Source: Rhineura floridana
Lineage: Eukaryota; Chordata; Lepidosauria; Squamata; Rhineuridae
Direction: 5' to 3'
Length of the DNA stretch: 64,000 nucleotides
Assembly (NCBI RefSeq): GCF_030035675.1
Contig: NC_084482.1
Span: 231,231,943 to 231,295,942, forward strand
A program made the translations under genes and the position numbers. Below are positions 45,751 to 59,500 of this stretch, piece after piece (positions within the stretch are counted from its first letter, which is position 1; each line of letters starts with the position of its first letter). A model generated the notes under the pieces. It searched no databases, was not told where the DNA came from, and saw only the letters and a program-made list of their open reading frames with translations.

Positions 45751-47440
45751 TGAAGCTCTTATGTTAGCTTGGGTGCCTGCCATTTTTATGTCCACAGAAA
45801 AGGCCAGAAGACCAGCCCACAACCAGCCCAACAGGAGATCAGAGCAGTGGGGAGAGCTGGGCCTTTGCCTTTCACCCAAAGGAGGCGGAGAAGATGATGC
45901 CCCGTGCCCGGAGGGCGGTGGGCTCACCGAGGCCAGGAGTGGCCCGATTCCCCAGCACAGAAAAGAACTTTCCACCGCCCACTGTTTGAGCCCCCCACTC
46001 CTTTTTTTTATAACAGGCGATGCCACGGAGATTGGACCAGGGGCTTCCTTGTGGCAATGCTGGCTCTCTTCCCCCCGAGCCGCTGCCCGGCCAAGGGGTG
46101 GGAGCAGCCAGCGATATCTTTCAGAGAGTTATTACATTTGGGCACGTCAAAGGGGGTAGAATCACAGTCTGGTTTTGTTAGTGTCTGTTAGTCACTGTTT
46201 TATGGTTTGAATCAATGTATTGGGTAACTTCTTTGGACAGGGAAAGACGTCAACAAACAAATGAAAGCCTTTGGGTACAACGTGGCTAGCCACACGAACG
46301 CGGAGGGGGCTTGGGATGGCGCAAGGGGCGTTTGCAGACGGGAGTCGGAAGGGATGGTGTGGATGTAAAGGATAAAACCCGTCAATTTCTCCAGGTTGTT
46401 ACGTGGTTCAGCCGTCCACCCACGTGGGCCTGGACTGCATTTGAGCCTCAGCAGAAACAATCAATCAAACAAAGACAATTCCAAGTAATGAAACAAGATG
46501 CAGGGTCAATAATGCCAGCCCAACTTTCAAAGTCCCTGTCGGCATTGCTGGGATGACGTTTCAGGCCAAGTGCTTTGGAGGCTAAAGCGTAAGTTACGTA
46601 ACGATGATCTTTGCAGAATGATGCCATCAGGGTGGCTTAACCACAGTTGAGTTTAGCTACCCAAACTTGCTTTTGGTTCCAAGAGCGAAGGGAGAATGTG
46701 TGCAGCCATAAGAGTTCCTGAGCATGCACAGAGTGCTTCCCCACATCACTGAGTCGCCAGAACAAGCCTTCTGCCGCAGGCGCACACGCAGGCCCCAGAG
46801 AGGAGACAGTGGCTCAAGTCCCCAGTATGACGAGTTTCTTTTTCTTTTCAGAAATGTCACCCTAAAGAAATTCTTTGGTCTTATGCCGTTTGCTCCATTT
46901 CTTTTTCCAGCTGAGGTCCAACTCAGTACCTGACTGAGCAGGAAGGGCCTTTTGTCTTGGGGGGGCTGGAGTGGTGGCTACCAAGGGAGGCCCCTCCCCC
47001 CTCATAATCCCTGCCCGGGCCCTTTTCAATGGGGACAATGGGGCAGGCTCAGCCTGGGTGGTCTTCCAAGCCCTTTTCAGACTGGCTGCCAAAGTCCAGC
47101 CAAAGAGGCCCTGCCAAGCCTGTCAGGCTACACCGCCCTTCCCAGACCGGCCCCTCAGCTCCGTGGCTGCCACTTCCCTACAGACCTTTCTTAGAGTTTG
47201 GAGGAACCCCCCACTCTTCCTCTCTCCCCGCCAAAGGCAGCATTTGTTCTGTTCCCACCAATGAATAACGTGTATGAAAACTGGCAAGCTTTAGAATCAC
47301 ACAGATCTCTTCATCAAAGAGAAACAGCGAGCTTTCACACCAGGCAAAATACTTTATTGCAGCGGCAGGGGTGGGGGGTACTTGCATTCAGAGTTTATCA
47401 GATTTTCCTCTGCCCAAACTCAGGCTGCCAGTTAACCGAT
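45750..47440. other. Intergenic stretch, no gene recognised
   Basis: No convincing coding region, RNA gene or named repeat was found here. Short open frames show no family features. Confidence 0.45.
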
Positions 47441-47449
47441 TCCCTCTGA

Positions 47450-47780
47450 ACTACGGTTGCCAGGATCAGGGCCTGAGAATGACTCTGTATCTTTAGGAGA
47501 AGGGAAAATTCAGCCAAGTGCAGGTGTTCTTGCAACACTGTAATGAGAAAAACCACAAGGTGGAATTCTCCCTTCCCCCTGCACAACTTTTAAAGATACA
47601 GAAGATGCCAGGCCCAGCCTCCAAAAAGTCTTCTGTATCTTTAAAAGTCGTGCAGGGGGAAGGGAGAATTCCACCTTGTGGATTTTCCCATTATAATGTT
47701 GCAAGAAAACCTGCACTTGGCTGACTTTACCCTTAAAGATACAGGAACATTCTCAGGCCCTAAGCCTGGCAACCCTACTC
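47450..47780. mobile_element. Foldback element, about 150-base inverted arms
   Basis: The left arm (from gccaggatcagggcctgaga) and right arm (to tctcaggccctaagcctggc) are inverted copies. Shared inner blocks include the tctttaaaag / cttttaaaga pair and the ccaccttgtgg / ccacaaggtgg pair, around a spacer of about 20 bases. No coding capacity, so a MITE-like non-autonomous element. Confidence 0.85.
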
Positions 47781-48009
47781 TGAACACTTTCCCTGTAAAC
47801 AATTAAGAGAAGGAGAGTCTGGGATCAGGCCCAACAGCCTGCCTAGCCCAGCATCCTGTGTCTCACAGAAGGCAGGCAGAAGCCTCTGGGACAAGCAGGA
47901 CACACACACAGCGCTCGACTTTGACTCTCTCAGCAGCCAGTAAAGGAACCTTCCTCCTCCCACCTGCCCCTGTTGCAATCTCCAGCTGTTTTGGGTTGCA
48001 GCTGCCATC

Positions 48010-48180
48010 AGTCCCTGCTGGTGTTCCTTGTACTGAGTCAGACCATTGGCCCATCTAGCTAAGTACCGCTTACACTGCCTGGCAGCAGTCAGTGCCTGCC
48101 TGGAGATGCTGCCTTTGGGGACTGAGCCTGGGGCCTTCTGGTGCACAGATGCTCTACCCACTGAGCCATGTGGCCCTTCT
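48010..48180 (-). repeat. Sauria SINE (reverse)
   Basis: gtactgagtcagaccattgg, gcctggagatgctgccttt and gatgctctacccactgagcc. The last block is the reverse of the tRNA-like head. Confidence 0.85.
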
Positions 48181-48496
48181 CCAGCATGGCTAACTTAGGC
48201 GCATCAGTTCCAGTGGTTCTACTCTGAGTAGAGCTTAGGTCGAAAGCAGCTCTTGGGCACAGGGTGTGGGGCGGACGGAGAAGCCTCGCAAGGAGGGCGG
48301 CTACTTACGGAGTCTCCAAGGGGTGGCCGGTGAGCTTCATCCAGGCGCTCCGCGAAGATCGCTCACAATTTGAATTTTGCAGAATTCCAGAAAATACAGA
48401 TTGCAACACAATAAAATGCAACATGCAAAAATGAAATAAAGAGAAGCATTTAAAATGCCATTTTATAAAAAAAGCTATACAGCGTTGAGCCCATTC

Positions 48497-48625
48497 AGTT
48501 TATTTTTATTTATTAAATTTATACCCCGCCTTATGGCCAAAAGGCCCTCAAGGCGGCTTACAAAAAAACATGAACATAACAATACATCAATATAACATAA
48601 GACATCAATAAAATAATACAATACA
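48497..48625 (-). mobile_element. LINE 3' tail
   Basis: ttataccccgccttatggcc, ctcaaggcggcttacaaa and an A-rich tract. Confidence 0.6.
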
Positions 48626-48929
48626 GTTGCCCCCCCCAGTGATCTCTCCCCCCCAACAGACCAAGCGGGCCCCTGCTCACAGCCTTCCCTGTCATAGCGG
48701 TGAGGGGCATTGGGGGTTCTGTTTAAATCTCTGTAATTATTTCTACATTTTCAGGCAACACAGGCAAACAGTGCAAATCTTTGCCCTGTTGGGGTTTTCT
48801 TTGGGGGTTGGAGGTAATGCATGCCCTCTCTTTGGGATCCCAAAGTGGCCACCCCTCCCCCCATTTAACAGACCTATATTTCGCTCCCCCGACCCCGTTC
48901 CCTCTCTCTGCGAATAGGTTGGGGGGTTA

Positions 48930-49150
48930 ACAGTGTCGGACTGGGACCTGGGAGGAGGAGATCAGGGTTCAAATCCTCCCACTCGGCCATGCAGGTCACT
49001 GGGGGTGACCTTGGGCCAGCCACATCCTCTCAGCCTAACCCACCTCACAGGGTGGTTGTTGTGAGGACAAAATTGGGGAGGGGAAGAACCGCCTAGGGCA
49101 CCTTGAGCTCCTTGCAGGGAAGGTGGGCTACAAATGTCATAAATAAATGA
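48930..49150 (+). repeat. MIR-like SINE with L2-type tail
   Basis: gtgtcggactgggacctggg, gggttcaaatcctccc, gggtgaccttgggccagcca, cacagggtggttgttgtg and gggctacaaatgtcataaat. Confidence 0.85.
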
Positions 49151-49299
49151 GTTCCCCTCCCCGCCTTGCACTCTGCCAAGGCACAAGGGAATCTCCTGCA
49201 AGCGGCTGTGGGTTTTGGAAGAGCTAATTCAAAAAGGGGGGAGGGAGGAGTCACTTCAGTCTGCACAGTGATTTGGAGGTGGGGGCTCCGTCCCAGTCA

Positions 49300-49830
49300 A
49301 CATGCTTGGGGGGCTTCCAAGGAAAGGATGGCCGCCGCGCCGCACCGTGGAGGTAGGTGGTGGTGGCCCCACCTTACTCACGAGTAGCTCTGCACGGGGC
49401 CGGACTGCTGCCTGCCTCCCAACCGGTGCAGCTTCCGCGCTCCACCGGACGAGCAGCTGCCTGCAAGCCGCAAAAGGAAAGGGGCGGCGGCGGTTTCGTG
49501 ACGTCACGGGCGGGGCGATGGGTGGGGAGAACCCCTTTTTCTGTGACGTCAGGGTGGGGGCGGGCAGAGGAAGTGACGCAGGCCTCGGAGGTTCCCACCC
49601 CCCTCTCCCACCTCCCCAGGAGAAGAGGAAGAGGAGGAGGAAGAAGCCAGAAGCGCGTTCTGTGGGTCTCGGAGCGGAGGTAAAGCGGAGGGGGAAATGG
49701 GGCGGGATGGCGGCAGTGGCAGCAAAGGCGCCCCCTTCCCCTGTCCAGTCTCCTATTGAGGTCTTGGGGGGACGACGGGGGGGGGCAGCCAACAGCGCCT
49801 TCCTTCCAGCCCCGAAATCTCTTTTTGCAA
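49300..49830 (+). promoter_or_regulatory. RING1: RING1 CpG-rich promoter with paired CRE sites
   Basis: This CpG-dense block lies about 0.7-1.2 kb before the RING1 ATG. Two perfect TGACGTCA CRE octamers lie at 49499-49506 and 49544-49551, 45 bases apart, with a partial site TGACGCA at 49574-49580. GC boxes (gggcgggg) lie between. No TATA box is seen. CREB/ATF control is inferred. Confidence 0.65.
49600..49679 (+). other. RING1: Putative noncoding first exon of RING1
   Basis: A purine-rich stretch ends in GGAG|gtaaag (donor at 49680-49681), and an acceptor (ccgcag, 50531-50536) lies six bases before the RING1 ATG. Together they suggest a noncoding leader exon in the CpG island. The 5' end given here is arbitrary. 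Confidence 0.4.
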
Positions 49831-50542
49831 GGCTAATAACGCGTTTTAGTTTAGTTTTGCGCTGCTGTTGTTTTTGCAAAGGACTGGGTGACTCTGGCCA
49901 TGTGCAGAGTGGAGTCCCGAAGCTCTTCTTGGAGCCGGGCATCTGGAAGTGTATGACCTCTCTGAGCTCGCGCTGAGTCTGGAGGGGGGGCTTGTCAGGT
50001 GGATCCCCTTGGAAGCCCCCCTACCACCACCACTAGGTTGAAGACCTCGGTCTCGCAGCTTCAGAAGACGGGGTCGGGCATAATGAGGAAGAGTTCCTCC
50101 GAGCATGCACGGAGCGCCTTCCTGATTACCACGGAGGGCCTAGGGACGTGCCCCCCTGTAATCTGGGACTCCGAGGCGGCCAGTTTCAAAAGGGCAGGCA
50201 GGAGACCCCCGGGTGCAGCCCCCACTTGCACCTCCAGTAAAAAATAACAAGCAGACAACAGACTTCCCTCCCCATTGCCTGGTGCCCCCAAATGTTTTGG
50301 ACTACAGCTGGTTGGAGCTGATGGGAGTTGTCCGAAACATCTGGAGGGCACAAGGTTGACAGCCCCCATATATTCCTTGCCTCTCATCCAAAAGACTGGA
50401 CTGCTGAGAACCAGCTTTGCCCACAGAAGGTCCTGGGTCCAATCCCCCCCCCCCCCGGTGAAAGAGCTGCTGCCGGTCAGAGGAGGCCGGCATGACCCAA
50501 TGACCTTCTCTCTTCTGCCTCTCCCCAAATCCGCAGCCCACC

Positions 50543-53500
50543 ATGGCAACCCCGGCCAACGCCCAGAGCGCCAGCAAGACCTGGGAACTCAGCCTCTATG
50601 AGCTGCACCGGACCCCGCAGGTGAGGAGGGCCAGCCGGATGGCCTTAGAGTAGCCCAACACAGTGGGGGTGCCCAATGCAACAGAGCCCATGAGGGGACC
50701 GGCCAGGGGTGAGGGGGAGTCGCATTTCCACGAGGGGGGCAGGAAGGAGCCCACTGGGGAGGGCCCCTAATGTGGGTGGGGGTCTTTTTATCCTCTTCCC
50801 CCCCCTTCAGAGAGAAAGATCATTGTGTGGTGGAGGGGAAAGATCTTAGATGCCCCCAGGTCCAGTAGGACAGGAATCGCATTCCCTACATTTTGGGGGG
50901 CAGAGTGTGCATGGGGAAGTTCTTTTTACCAATTTTAAAAAATATCTGTCTGTTTGCTTTGATGTATTCATTTGTACCCCATGATGCACTTCAGAAAAAA
51001 TTCCCAGGGTGGCTGGATTTTAAATGGTTAAATATGCTGTGTACTAACCAGCTTTATTCCCTGTTAATTTGATTATAAATTATTTTTACTAGTTTTAACA
51101 TTTTTACATTGTTGCAGCTTGCCTGGGGACCTTATGGAGAAGCAGGCAAGGGAGGGGGGAAGGAAATCTATTATTATTTATTATTGTTATTATCATCATC
51201 AACAGGCCCTGTCTTCATTTGGCTGAATTCTTGTTTTTATTTGTTAATGATTCTGTTTATTTTTTACATTGTACATCACTTAGAGATTTTAAAAATAGCA
51301 AGTGCTTAATAAATGCTTTTGAATGGTTCCTTCTCAAACTGGAGGGAGGTAACGAGTGGGGCACCGCAGGGCTCAGTCCTGGGCCCAGTGCTCTTCAACA
51401 TTTTTATTAATGACTTGGGTGAGGAGGTGCAGGGCATGCTTATCAAATTTGCAGGTGATACAGAATTGGGAGGGATAGCTAATACCTTGGAAGACAGAAA
51501 CAAAATTCAAAGGCCTCTTGATAGGCTGGAGCAATGGGCTGAAAACAACAGAATGAAATTTAATAGGGACAAGTGCAAAGTTCTACACCTAGGAAAAAGA
51601 AGCCAAGTGCACAGTTATAACATGGGGGATATTTGGCTCAGCAATACTACATGCGAGAAGGATCTTGGGATTGTTGCTGATCACAAGCTGAATATGAGCC
51701 AACAATGTGATGTGGCTGCAAAAAAGTCAAATGCTATTTTAGGCTGCATTAACAGAAGTATAGTTTCCAAATCCCTCCATTTGGCACTGCTTAGGCCTCA
51801 TCTTGAGTACTGCATCCAGTTCTGAACACCACACTTTAAGATGGATCCAGACAAACTGGAACAGGTTCAGAGGAAGGCAACAAGGATGATCAGGGGACTG
51901 GAAACAAAGCCCTATGAGGAGAGACTGAGAGAACTGGGCATGTTTAGCCTGGAGAAGAGAAGACTGAGGGGAGATATGATAGCACTCTTCAAGTAAATGA
52001 AAGGTTGTCACACAGAGGAGGGCCGGGATCTCTTCTCGATCGTCGCAGAGTGCAGGACACGGAATGATGGGCTCAAGTTGCAGGAAGCCAGATTTTGGCT
52101 GAACATTGGGAGAAGCCTCCTAACTGTTGGAGCCATACAACAATGGAACCAATGACCTAGGGAGATGGTGGGCTGTCCAACACTGGAGGCATTCAAGAGG
52201 CAGCTGGACAGCCACCTGTCAGGAATGCTTTAATATGGATTCCTGCATTGAGCAGGAGGTTGGACTACATGGCCTTAGAGGCCCCTTCCAACTCTACTAT
52301 TCTAAATAAACAATAATAATAAATTCCCTAGTTCTAGCAAAGAGAGAGAGAGATTAGGGTTTCTTTGCAGGAGGAGAGGGACCTTTTTTTAAAAAAAGTC
52401 TATTTTGTTTTTTTCTGAGGATTTCCCTGTCCTTGATGGTCCTGTGTTGACTTTTCACCCTTTTGAAGTGTCCTTGAGAGCCTGCTAGTGAGTCGCAAAA
52501 GGGGATAATGAGTTGTGGCCCCCCTGTCCCCCCTCTCCCCCGTTCTATGCCCCCTCCCCGGTTCCTTCTGATTCTGTAGGAGGCCATCATGGACGCCACG
52601 GAGATCGCCGTCTCCCCGCGGAGCCTGCATAGCGAGCTGATGTGCCCAATTTGCCTGGACATGCTGAAGCATACCATGACCACCAAGGAGTGTCTGCACC
52701 GCTTCTGCTCCGACTGCATCGTGACGGCCCTGCGCAGCGGGTATGAGCCACCATGGGGGGGCAGTGCTCTGCAGGGGGAGCACTGCGTGCGAAGGGGTCT
52801 AAGGAGGCCCCTGCTGGGTCAGGCCCCCGGGTGCGCTGAGTCTCGCGTCTGGAGGAGTTTGGAGGCCGCCTGCCTCTTGCTTGCTAAGTGTTGCCTCCAC
52901 CTCCAGACCAGGTTGGTTGGTTGGTTTCTGATTAAATGGTCCTTGGGTTTATTTATTTATTATTTAATTTGTATCCCAGCCTTCCTCCCATCAGGAGCCC
53001 AGGGTGGCAAACAAAGTGCTAAAAACACTTTAAAACATCATAAAAACAGATCTTAAAATACATTAAAACAAAACAGTGTTATAAAAACAACTTTAAAAAA
53101 GGGTTAAAAACATTATTAAAAAAAACATACTAAGCAATTCTAACACAGACGCAGACTGGGATAGGTCTCAACCTAAAAGGCTTGTTGAAAGAGGAAAGTC
53201 TTCAAAAGGCACCAAAAAGATAGCAGAGATGGCGCCTGCCTAATATTCAAGGGGAGGCAATTCCACAGGGTAGGTGCCCCCACACTAAAGGTCCGCTTCC
53301 TATATTGTGCAGAATGGACCTCCTGATAAGACGGTATCTGCAGGAGGCCATCATCTGCAGAGTGCACTGATCAGCTGGGTATATAAGGGGTAAGACGGTC
53401 TTTCAGGTATCCTGGTCCCGAGGGTTGAGGGTGTGTGTGTGTGGAGGGCAGTTGTAGCACAGACTGGGCACTGGAGAAATGTTAGATCAGCCGTGGCCAA

Positions 53501-56500
53501 CCTGGAGCCCTCCAGACATTTCAGACTGCAGCTCCCATCAGTCCCAGCCAGCATCATGCTTCGCAGTGTTGTCTGGGGCTGATGGGAGTTTCAGTCCAAA
53601 ATGTCTGAAGGGCACCAGGTTGGCAAGGCCCTGTTGAGGGACTGGGATTGTCCCTCTGGACCAAGCTCAGGCGCAAAGGGCCTTGCCAAGTTCAGGCATT
53701 TCTGAAGGATCCCACTTCTTTGTTTACATCGACCAGGAGTGTTGCTCCGTGGGAGATGTTGGTCATTCTGCCTTCTACTCTGGCCCCCTCACCTGAGCTT
53801 TGCCCACAATTGTCTTCTTCCTCGTGTTGGCACTGGTGCCCGGCCAGGGCGGCATCATGGGTGCTGTCTGGGTGCGGCGTTCAGATTGAGGTGGCCAGTG
53901 TGAGGCCTCCACATACTGTTGGACCATCGTCATCAGGATGCTTGATTTTATTTGTATGCCTTGTGTACCACCTTGGTATATTTTTCATGAAAGTGCAGAT
54001 TATAAGTACGTAAAAGACCGTCGCTCGGGGGCAAAGCAGGACATGGAATAATGGGCTCAAGTTGCAAGAAGCCAGATTTCAACTGGACATCAGGAAAAAC
54101 TTCCTAACTGTTAGAGCCATACGACAATGGAACCAATGACCTAGAGAGGTAGTGGGCTCTCCAACACTGGAGGTATTCAAGAGGCAGCTGGACAGCCATC
54201 TGTTGGGGATGTTTTGATCTGGATTCCTGCATTGAGCAGGGGGTTGGACTGGATGGCCTTATAGGCCCCTTCCAACTCTACTATTCTATGATTCTATGAA
54301 ATCCAGGTGAATAAACTTTTTCACCCCACGGTCTGCATTCTCTTCTGGGACTTTCTGGGGCCTTCCGTGTGGGAGCATCTCCCAGGGGGTCTAAACAGGG
54401 GTTCCCAAGTGGTGGCCCATGAGCTTCATTCAGGTAGTCTATGGCATGTTCACATTGAACATTCATACTGATTTTTCATTGTATTTTATCGTATTGCATT
54501 TTGATTTCTATGGAAATGAAAGAAGCCATCAAAATAAGTGCTGCCTGGATAGACCAAAGGTCTGAATTGGTAGAAAGTAGTTTCCTGTTATCCTACAGGG
54601 CTGTGCTTGCTGCTGGGAGGTGGGAGTGTGACAACATCTGGAAGGGGTAGATGATTCTGCCCAAAGTTAACAGGGACCACTAATTTTCACCACTTTTAGC
54701 TGTTGCTATTTCTGACTGGAATGGAAAGAACTTTTCAATGGTGCTCAGATTTGGCCTGTTGGAGTTAGGAGGGATTTGCTCCCCATGTAAATATTTGAGG
54801 CCCCCTCTGCACCATTTTCTTTGGGTTTCAGCGGCTCCTCTGTATTTTATTCATGCTCTGGCTTTTGAGATAAAAGATGTCCATGTTGCTTCCAATACAT
54901 GTAATAAAAAATAGTACTGCAAATAATTGAAAGGTGCTTCATGGAATATGTCAGCATAACGTTTTTAGAAAAGAAGTCAGGGCCCCTGTGCCTCCATCCA
55001 GCTTCTGTAAGTTCTGGTTGCTAACTGAGGATCTTCCCCCCCCCCCCCCCGGCCTGGTCTCCCTTGTGCAAAACAGTTGCTGCTTAAGGGCCTGTCCAAG
55101 CACAGCTTCAGATCCTCATTCGGCAGCTGATTTTGTCATTGCAATTCTTACTTGTTTCCACCCAGCATTTCTTTTTTAAAAATCACACCAAACAATCTGC
55201 AAAGATGAGGGGACACAATCAAAATAGGAAAAACGAGCTTGCAATACAAAATAATAACCACCACAACACACACACACACATAGGGGTGTAGCCGTCCAGG
55301 GTCTCAGGGGGGTCTTAGACCCTTTACTTTTTTGGGAGCAGTGTCCCAGTGTCACCAGCATCCTGCAAGTCAATCAATATTAAAGGAAGAGTCTCCTATC
55401 ATGCTTCCTTGTCCCTTCCTGCTGACTGGAGCCAATCAGAGTGAAAGGAGGTAAGTCAGCCACCGAGAAGACTCTTCTCAGTAGCTAACATTCTTCCCTT
55501 TCATGCTTATTGCCTCCAAAGGATGTCTGTTGTTGTGGGATAGGGACCTCATGCTCAACTCAGCAGCAAAAAAAAGGGGAGGGGGTGTGGCTGTGACTAT
55601 CATGAAGTGAGTGTGCACATCTGAATTTGCCACTGCGCTATTGCGCATATACATATATTCAGGGCACATTCTGGATTCAGTTTGGGAGGAGGGAGAATCT
55701 GCTGCACTAATCTGGGAGTTGGGGGCTGCATCCATTCCCCCCCATTACATTTGCAGCCTGTTCTCACTCCACAGAACCAAGGGCTGGTAGCAGCAATTCA
55801 TGGTAAAATGTCCGAAGCTTTTGGAATCCTCTAGCTGGGGGGATTTGTGACCCTTTCTGGTCCCTGTTGCCCCCCCCCCCGCTGCCCCACACCACCTGTT
55901 TTATTTTACTTTATTTGGTTTGCTGCAGGAATAAAGAGTGTCCGACATGTCGCAAGAAGCTGGTCTCCAAGCGCTCCCTGCGGCCCGACCCCAACTTCGA
56001 CGCCCTCATCTCCAAGATTTACCCTAGCCGGGACGAGTACGAGGCACACCAGGACCGGGTCCTGGCCAAGCTCAACCGGCTGCACAACCAGCAGGCCCTG
56101 CGCAGCAGCATGGAGGAGGGCCTCAAGATGCAGGCCATGAACAGGTGGGTGCTCCGGGGGAGTCTGCACCGGCCACGGGAGTCGGTGTGGGTCTTTGTCC
56201 TTGGACACCAGCCGGGTCCCTTCGGGAGCCACTCCACATCTTTCCAGTTCAACTAGTTACTTGGGATTGAAGCAGAACAGCTGGAAACCAAAGTTCTGCT
56301 TTCCCCAATTTCCTCTGGCGGGGAATCTAAAAAACAGAAAGAGACTAAATTTATAAGCCTATTTATTTATTATTAATTTCTCTCCTCCCTTTCCACCCAA
56401 AGGAACCCAGGGCGGCAAACATCAAAATGTTTTAAAAAAGAAAGAATTAAAACCAGTCAAAAAAATCTGAAATCATTTAAAAGGAATGACATGCCCTCAC

Positions 56501-59500
56501 AGTTGCTAATGTCAAAGTTGCCATGCCCTTAGAAGCCCCCTCCAGAATGGCTTAACTGGGGAAGGGGCCGTAGCTCACAGAGAGAGCGTCTGCTGTGCAG
56601 GCAAAGGGTCCCCGGCTCAGCCCCTAGCCTGGCCTGGGGATGTCCCCCTGAGGTGGAACCCTGGCTAGCTACTGCCAGTCACTGTAGGGAACTCCTTACG
56701 TTCCTATGACTGAGCTGCCAAACCGTGGGCAGATGCTCGTAGGGGTTTTCATGCAGGACACCTATTAAAGTTTAATTCTCAAAAAAGAGAAAGCCTCTCT
56801 TTATTTTCAGCCAGGTTCAGGTGCAATTTGCCAGCAGAGCCGCCCTGTCTGAAGGGGTGAAGTCTGCCCATCTCCAGAATGATAACTGACTGTACTGTTT
56901 AGAAGTGGGTAGCCCAGGAATCAGTGTGTGTGGGGGGGAGAGAATTGATCCCCAGGAAAGGGTTCCAGAAATAACCCTGTTGCCCCCCAGGGTCATGGGT
57001 GGGGGGTCTTCTTCTGTCCCTTCCACAGGAATTTTGGAGATGCAACTTCTTCTCCACGGACTTGCGTAGCAGAAGGGGTGATGGGGGGAAGCAAAGACTT
57101 TTTAATATCTATGTTAACGTCCCTCCCACAAATCCCTGTGATTAGGAGCTCTGGAGAATAATTCACTGTGATTAAAACCTAGACCCATCCATCAGGATGA
57201 AAGATTCCCTGCACACACATGTACACACCTCCTCCCCACTCAAGCTGAGGGTATTTCCTTAGACAGCTTGGTTTTAGTATCATACAATAGTAGAGTTGGA
57301 AGGGGCCTACAAGGCCATCCAGTCCAACCTACTGCTCAATGCAGGAATCCAAATCAAAGCATTCCGGACAGATGGCTGTCCAGCTGCCTCTTGAAGGCCT
57401 CTCTAGGTAATTGGTTTCATTGGTTCCATTGTCGTATGGCTCTAACAGTTAGGAAGCTTTTCCTGATGTCCAGTTGAAATCTGGCTTCCTGCAACTTGAG
57501 CCCATTATTCCGTGTCCTGCACTCTGGGACGATCGAGAAGAGATCCCGGCCTTCCTCTATGTGACAACCTTTCATGTACTTGAAGAGTGCTATCGTATCT
57601 CCCCTCAGTCTTCTGTTCTCCAGGCTAAACGTGCCCAATTCTTTCAGTCAGAAAAAGTTTTGCTTTTTTTTTAAAGGCAGCATGTTGAGGGCACCTAAAT
57701 CCACAGAGTGACTCAGGACTTTATGGAGTTTCTTTATGGTGCAATCCAACTTAGGGTGCATGAAAACCTCACCCGAATCACCTCTGTCCATGTCATAATT
57801 CAGGAGAGCACAGAGCTGGTGCATGCCCCCCAGTAGCTGGGCTGTGGTGTGTGGTGGGCTCAAGGCCACAACTGGCCTCCAAGGTCCTACTTCCCCCGCC
57901 GTGTATTTATTTCTTTAAAATGTTTATGTGTTGCCTTTGAGGGTGAAAACCCTCCCAAGGTGGTTTTTCATAGAAAAGGTGGAACATAAAACCCACAGTA
58001 CCTTGCCCTGATGCAATGCAGTCATTTCAAGCAGCAGTTAAAACATTTTATAGTCCAGCTGGACAGTCAGATGAAACCAGCATGTTTAATTTAAGAGAGA
58101 GCAATTTTTAAAGTGGCAAGAAGAACCATTAAAACCCAGAAATCCAGGTTAGCACAACTAAAAGCACCTCAAAGTGAATGGGTTTAAAAGCTGGCGCTGA
58201 TGGTGCACCAAATGTAGATTCCTTGGGAAGGGAATTCTGCATCTGTGGGGCCACCAGGAGAAAGGCCCTGTCTCCCATCTGTGCCTGCCTGGTTTACCTT
58301 GAATGGTGGCCAGAGATCAGGGCCTCTGAGGCCTGATCTTAAGACCTGGGAGGGTCTTAACATTTCCTGACCCCCGAGCCATTCTGGGCTTAAAAGTTAA
58401 TACCAGCACTTTAAACTGGTGCATCAGGACTCGTCCCGTCCCACACAGCTCCTGTCCTTTCTTTGGCCTGCTTTGGTTGGGTTAGCCCTACCCCATCCAG
58501 GTGTGCCTCCATTCTCCTCCTGGTGATTTCATTCATTCGTTCATTCATTTTGCAAGATTTATAGAACTGTTAATGAAAAATATCTGTAAGCGGCTTACAT
58601 AAAATAGTACAAAATACTCATTTTTCAAAAATAGTGATAAGAAGAGTAGACAATAAAATTAACAAAACAGAGATAAAATGAACAGATTTTAGAAATGAAG
58701 TTACCTGTCTTTTGCAAGTTCTCGCCGGTGGGATGGGAGGAGATGCCACAAATTAATTCTGCTCACCCCTCTTTCTGCCCCCCTCCAGGGGTCAGCGCAT
58801 ACGGAAGCACCCCCAGGAGTCAGACAACACCACCTTCAGTGGGGCAGAAGACAACTGCGACAGCCGTTCACACCTCAGCAACGTCTCGGCCCCCAGCCAG
58901 CCTGAGGCCGGGCCCAGCCGCAAACGTTTGCAACTCTCAGACGAGTCCTGCCCGGAGCCAGAGACCTCTCAAGAGGGGGGCAGGGGGAGCCCCGAGCCAG
59001 GAGCCGAGCCCAGCAACAGCGAGATCGAGCTGGTCTTCCGGCCCCACCCGGTCTTGGTGGAAAAGGGGGCCTACTCTCAGACCAGGTGAGCACCAGGTGG
59101 GGAGGGCGGCCTTTCCTTCCCCCCCCCGGTCCCTCTCAGTGGGTCCTTCCCGGAGAGCTCTGAACCCCCCCCCCCCGATCTGCCTGCCGATGGTGCAGAA
59201 AAGGGCAGCCAAAGCAGTCAAGTGGGTCGAACATCTCCTTTGCCAGGGAAGGTTGCAGCATTTGGGGCTTTTCAGGCAGCGGGGTGGAGGCGTCTGAAGT
59301 GGAGAAAGTAGACAGGCCTCTCTCATGTAAGAGCCCACAGAGACCATCCCATGAAGCTGAATGCTGGGAGATTCAGGACAGAGAAACACGAAAATAACTT
59401 CTTCACGCAGCGCATAGTTAAACTGTGGAACTCACTCCCACAAGAGGCAGTGGTGGCCACTAACTTGGAGGGCTTGAAAAGAGGGTTAGGCAAATTCGTG

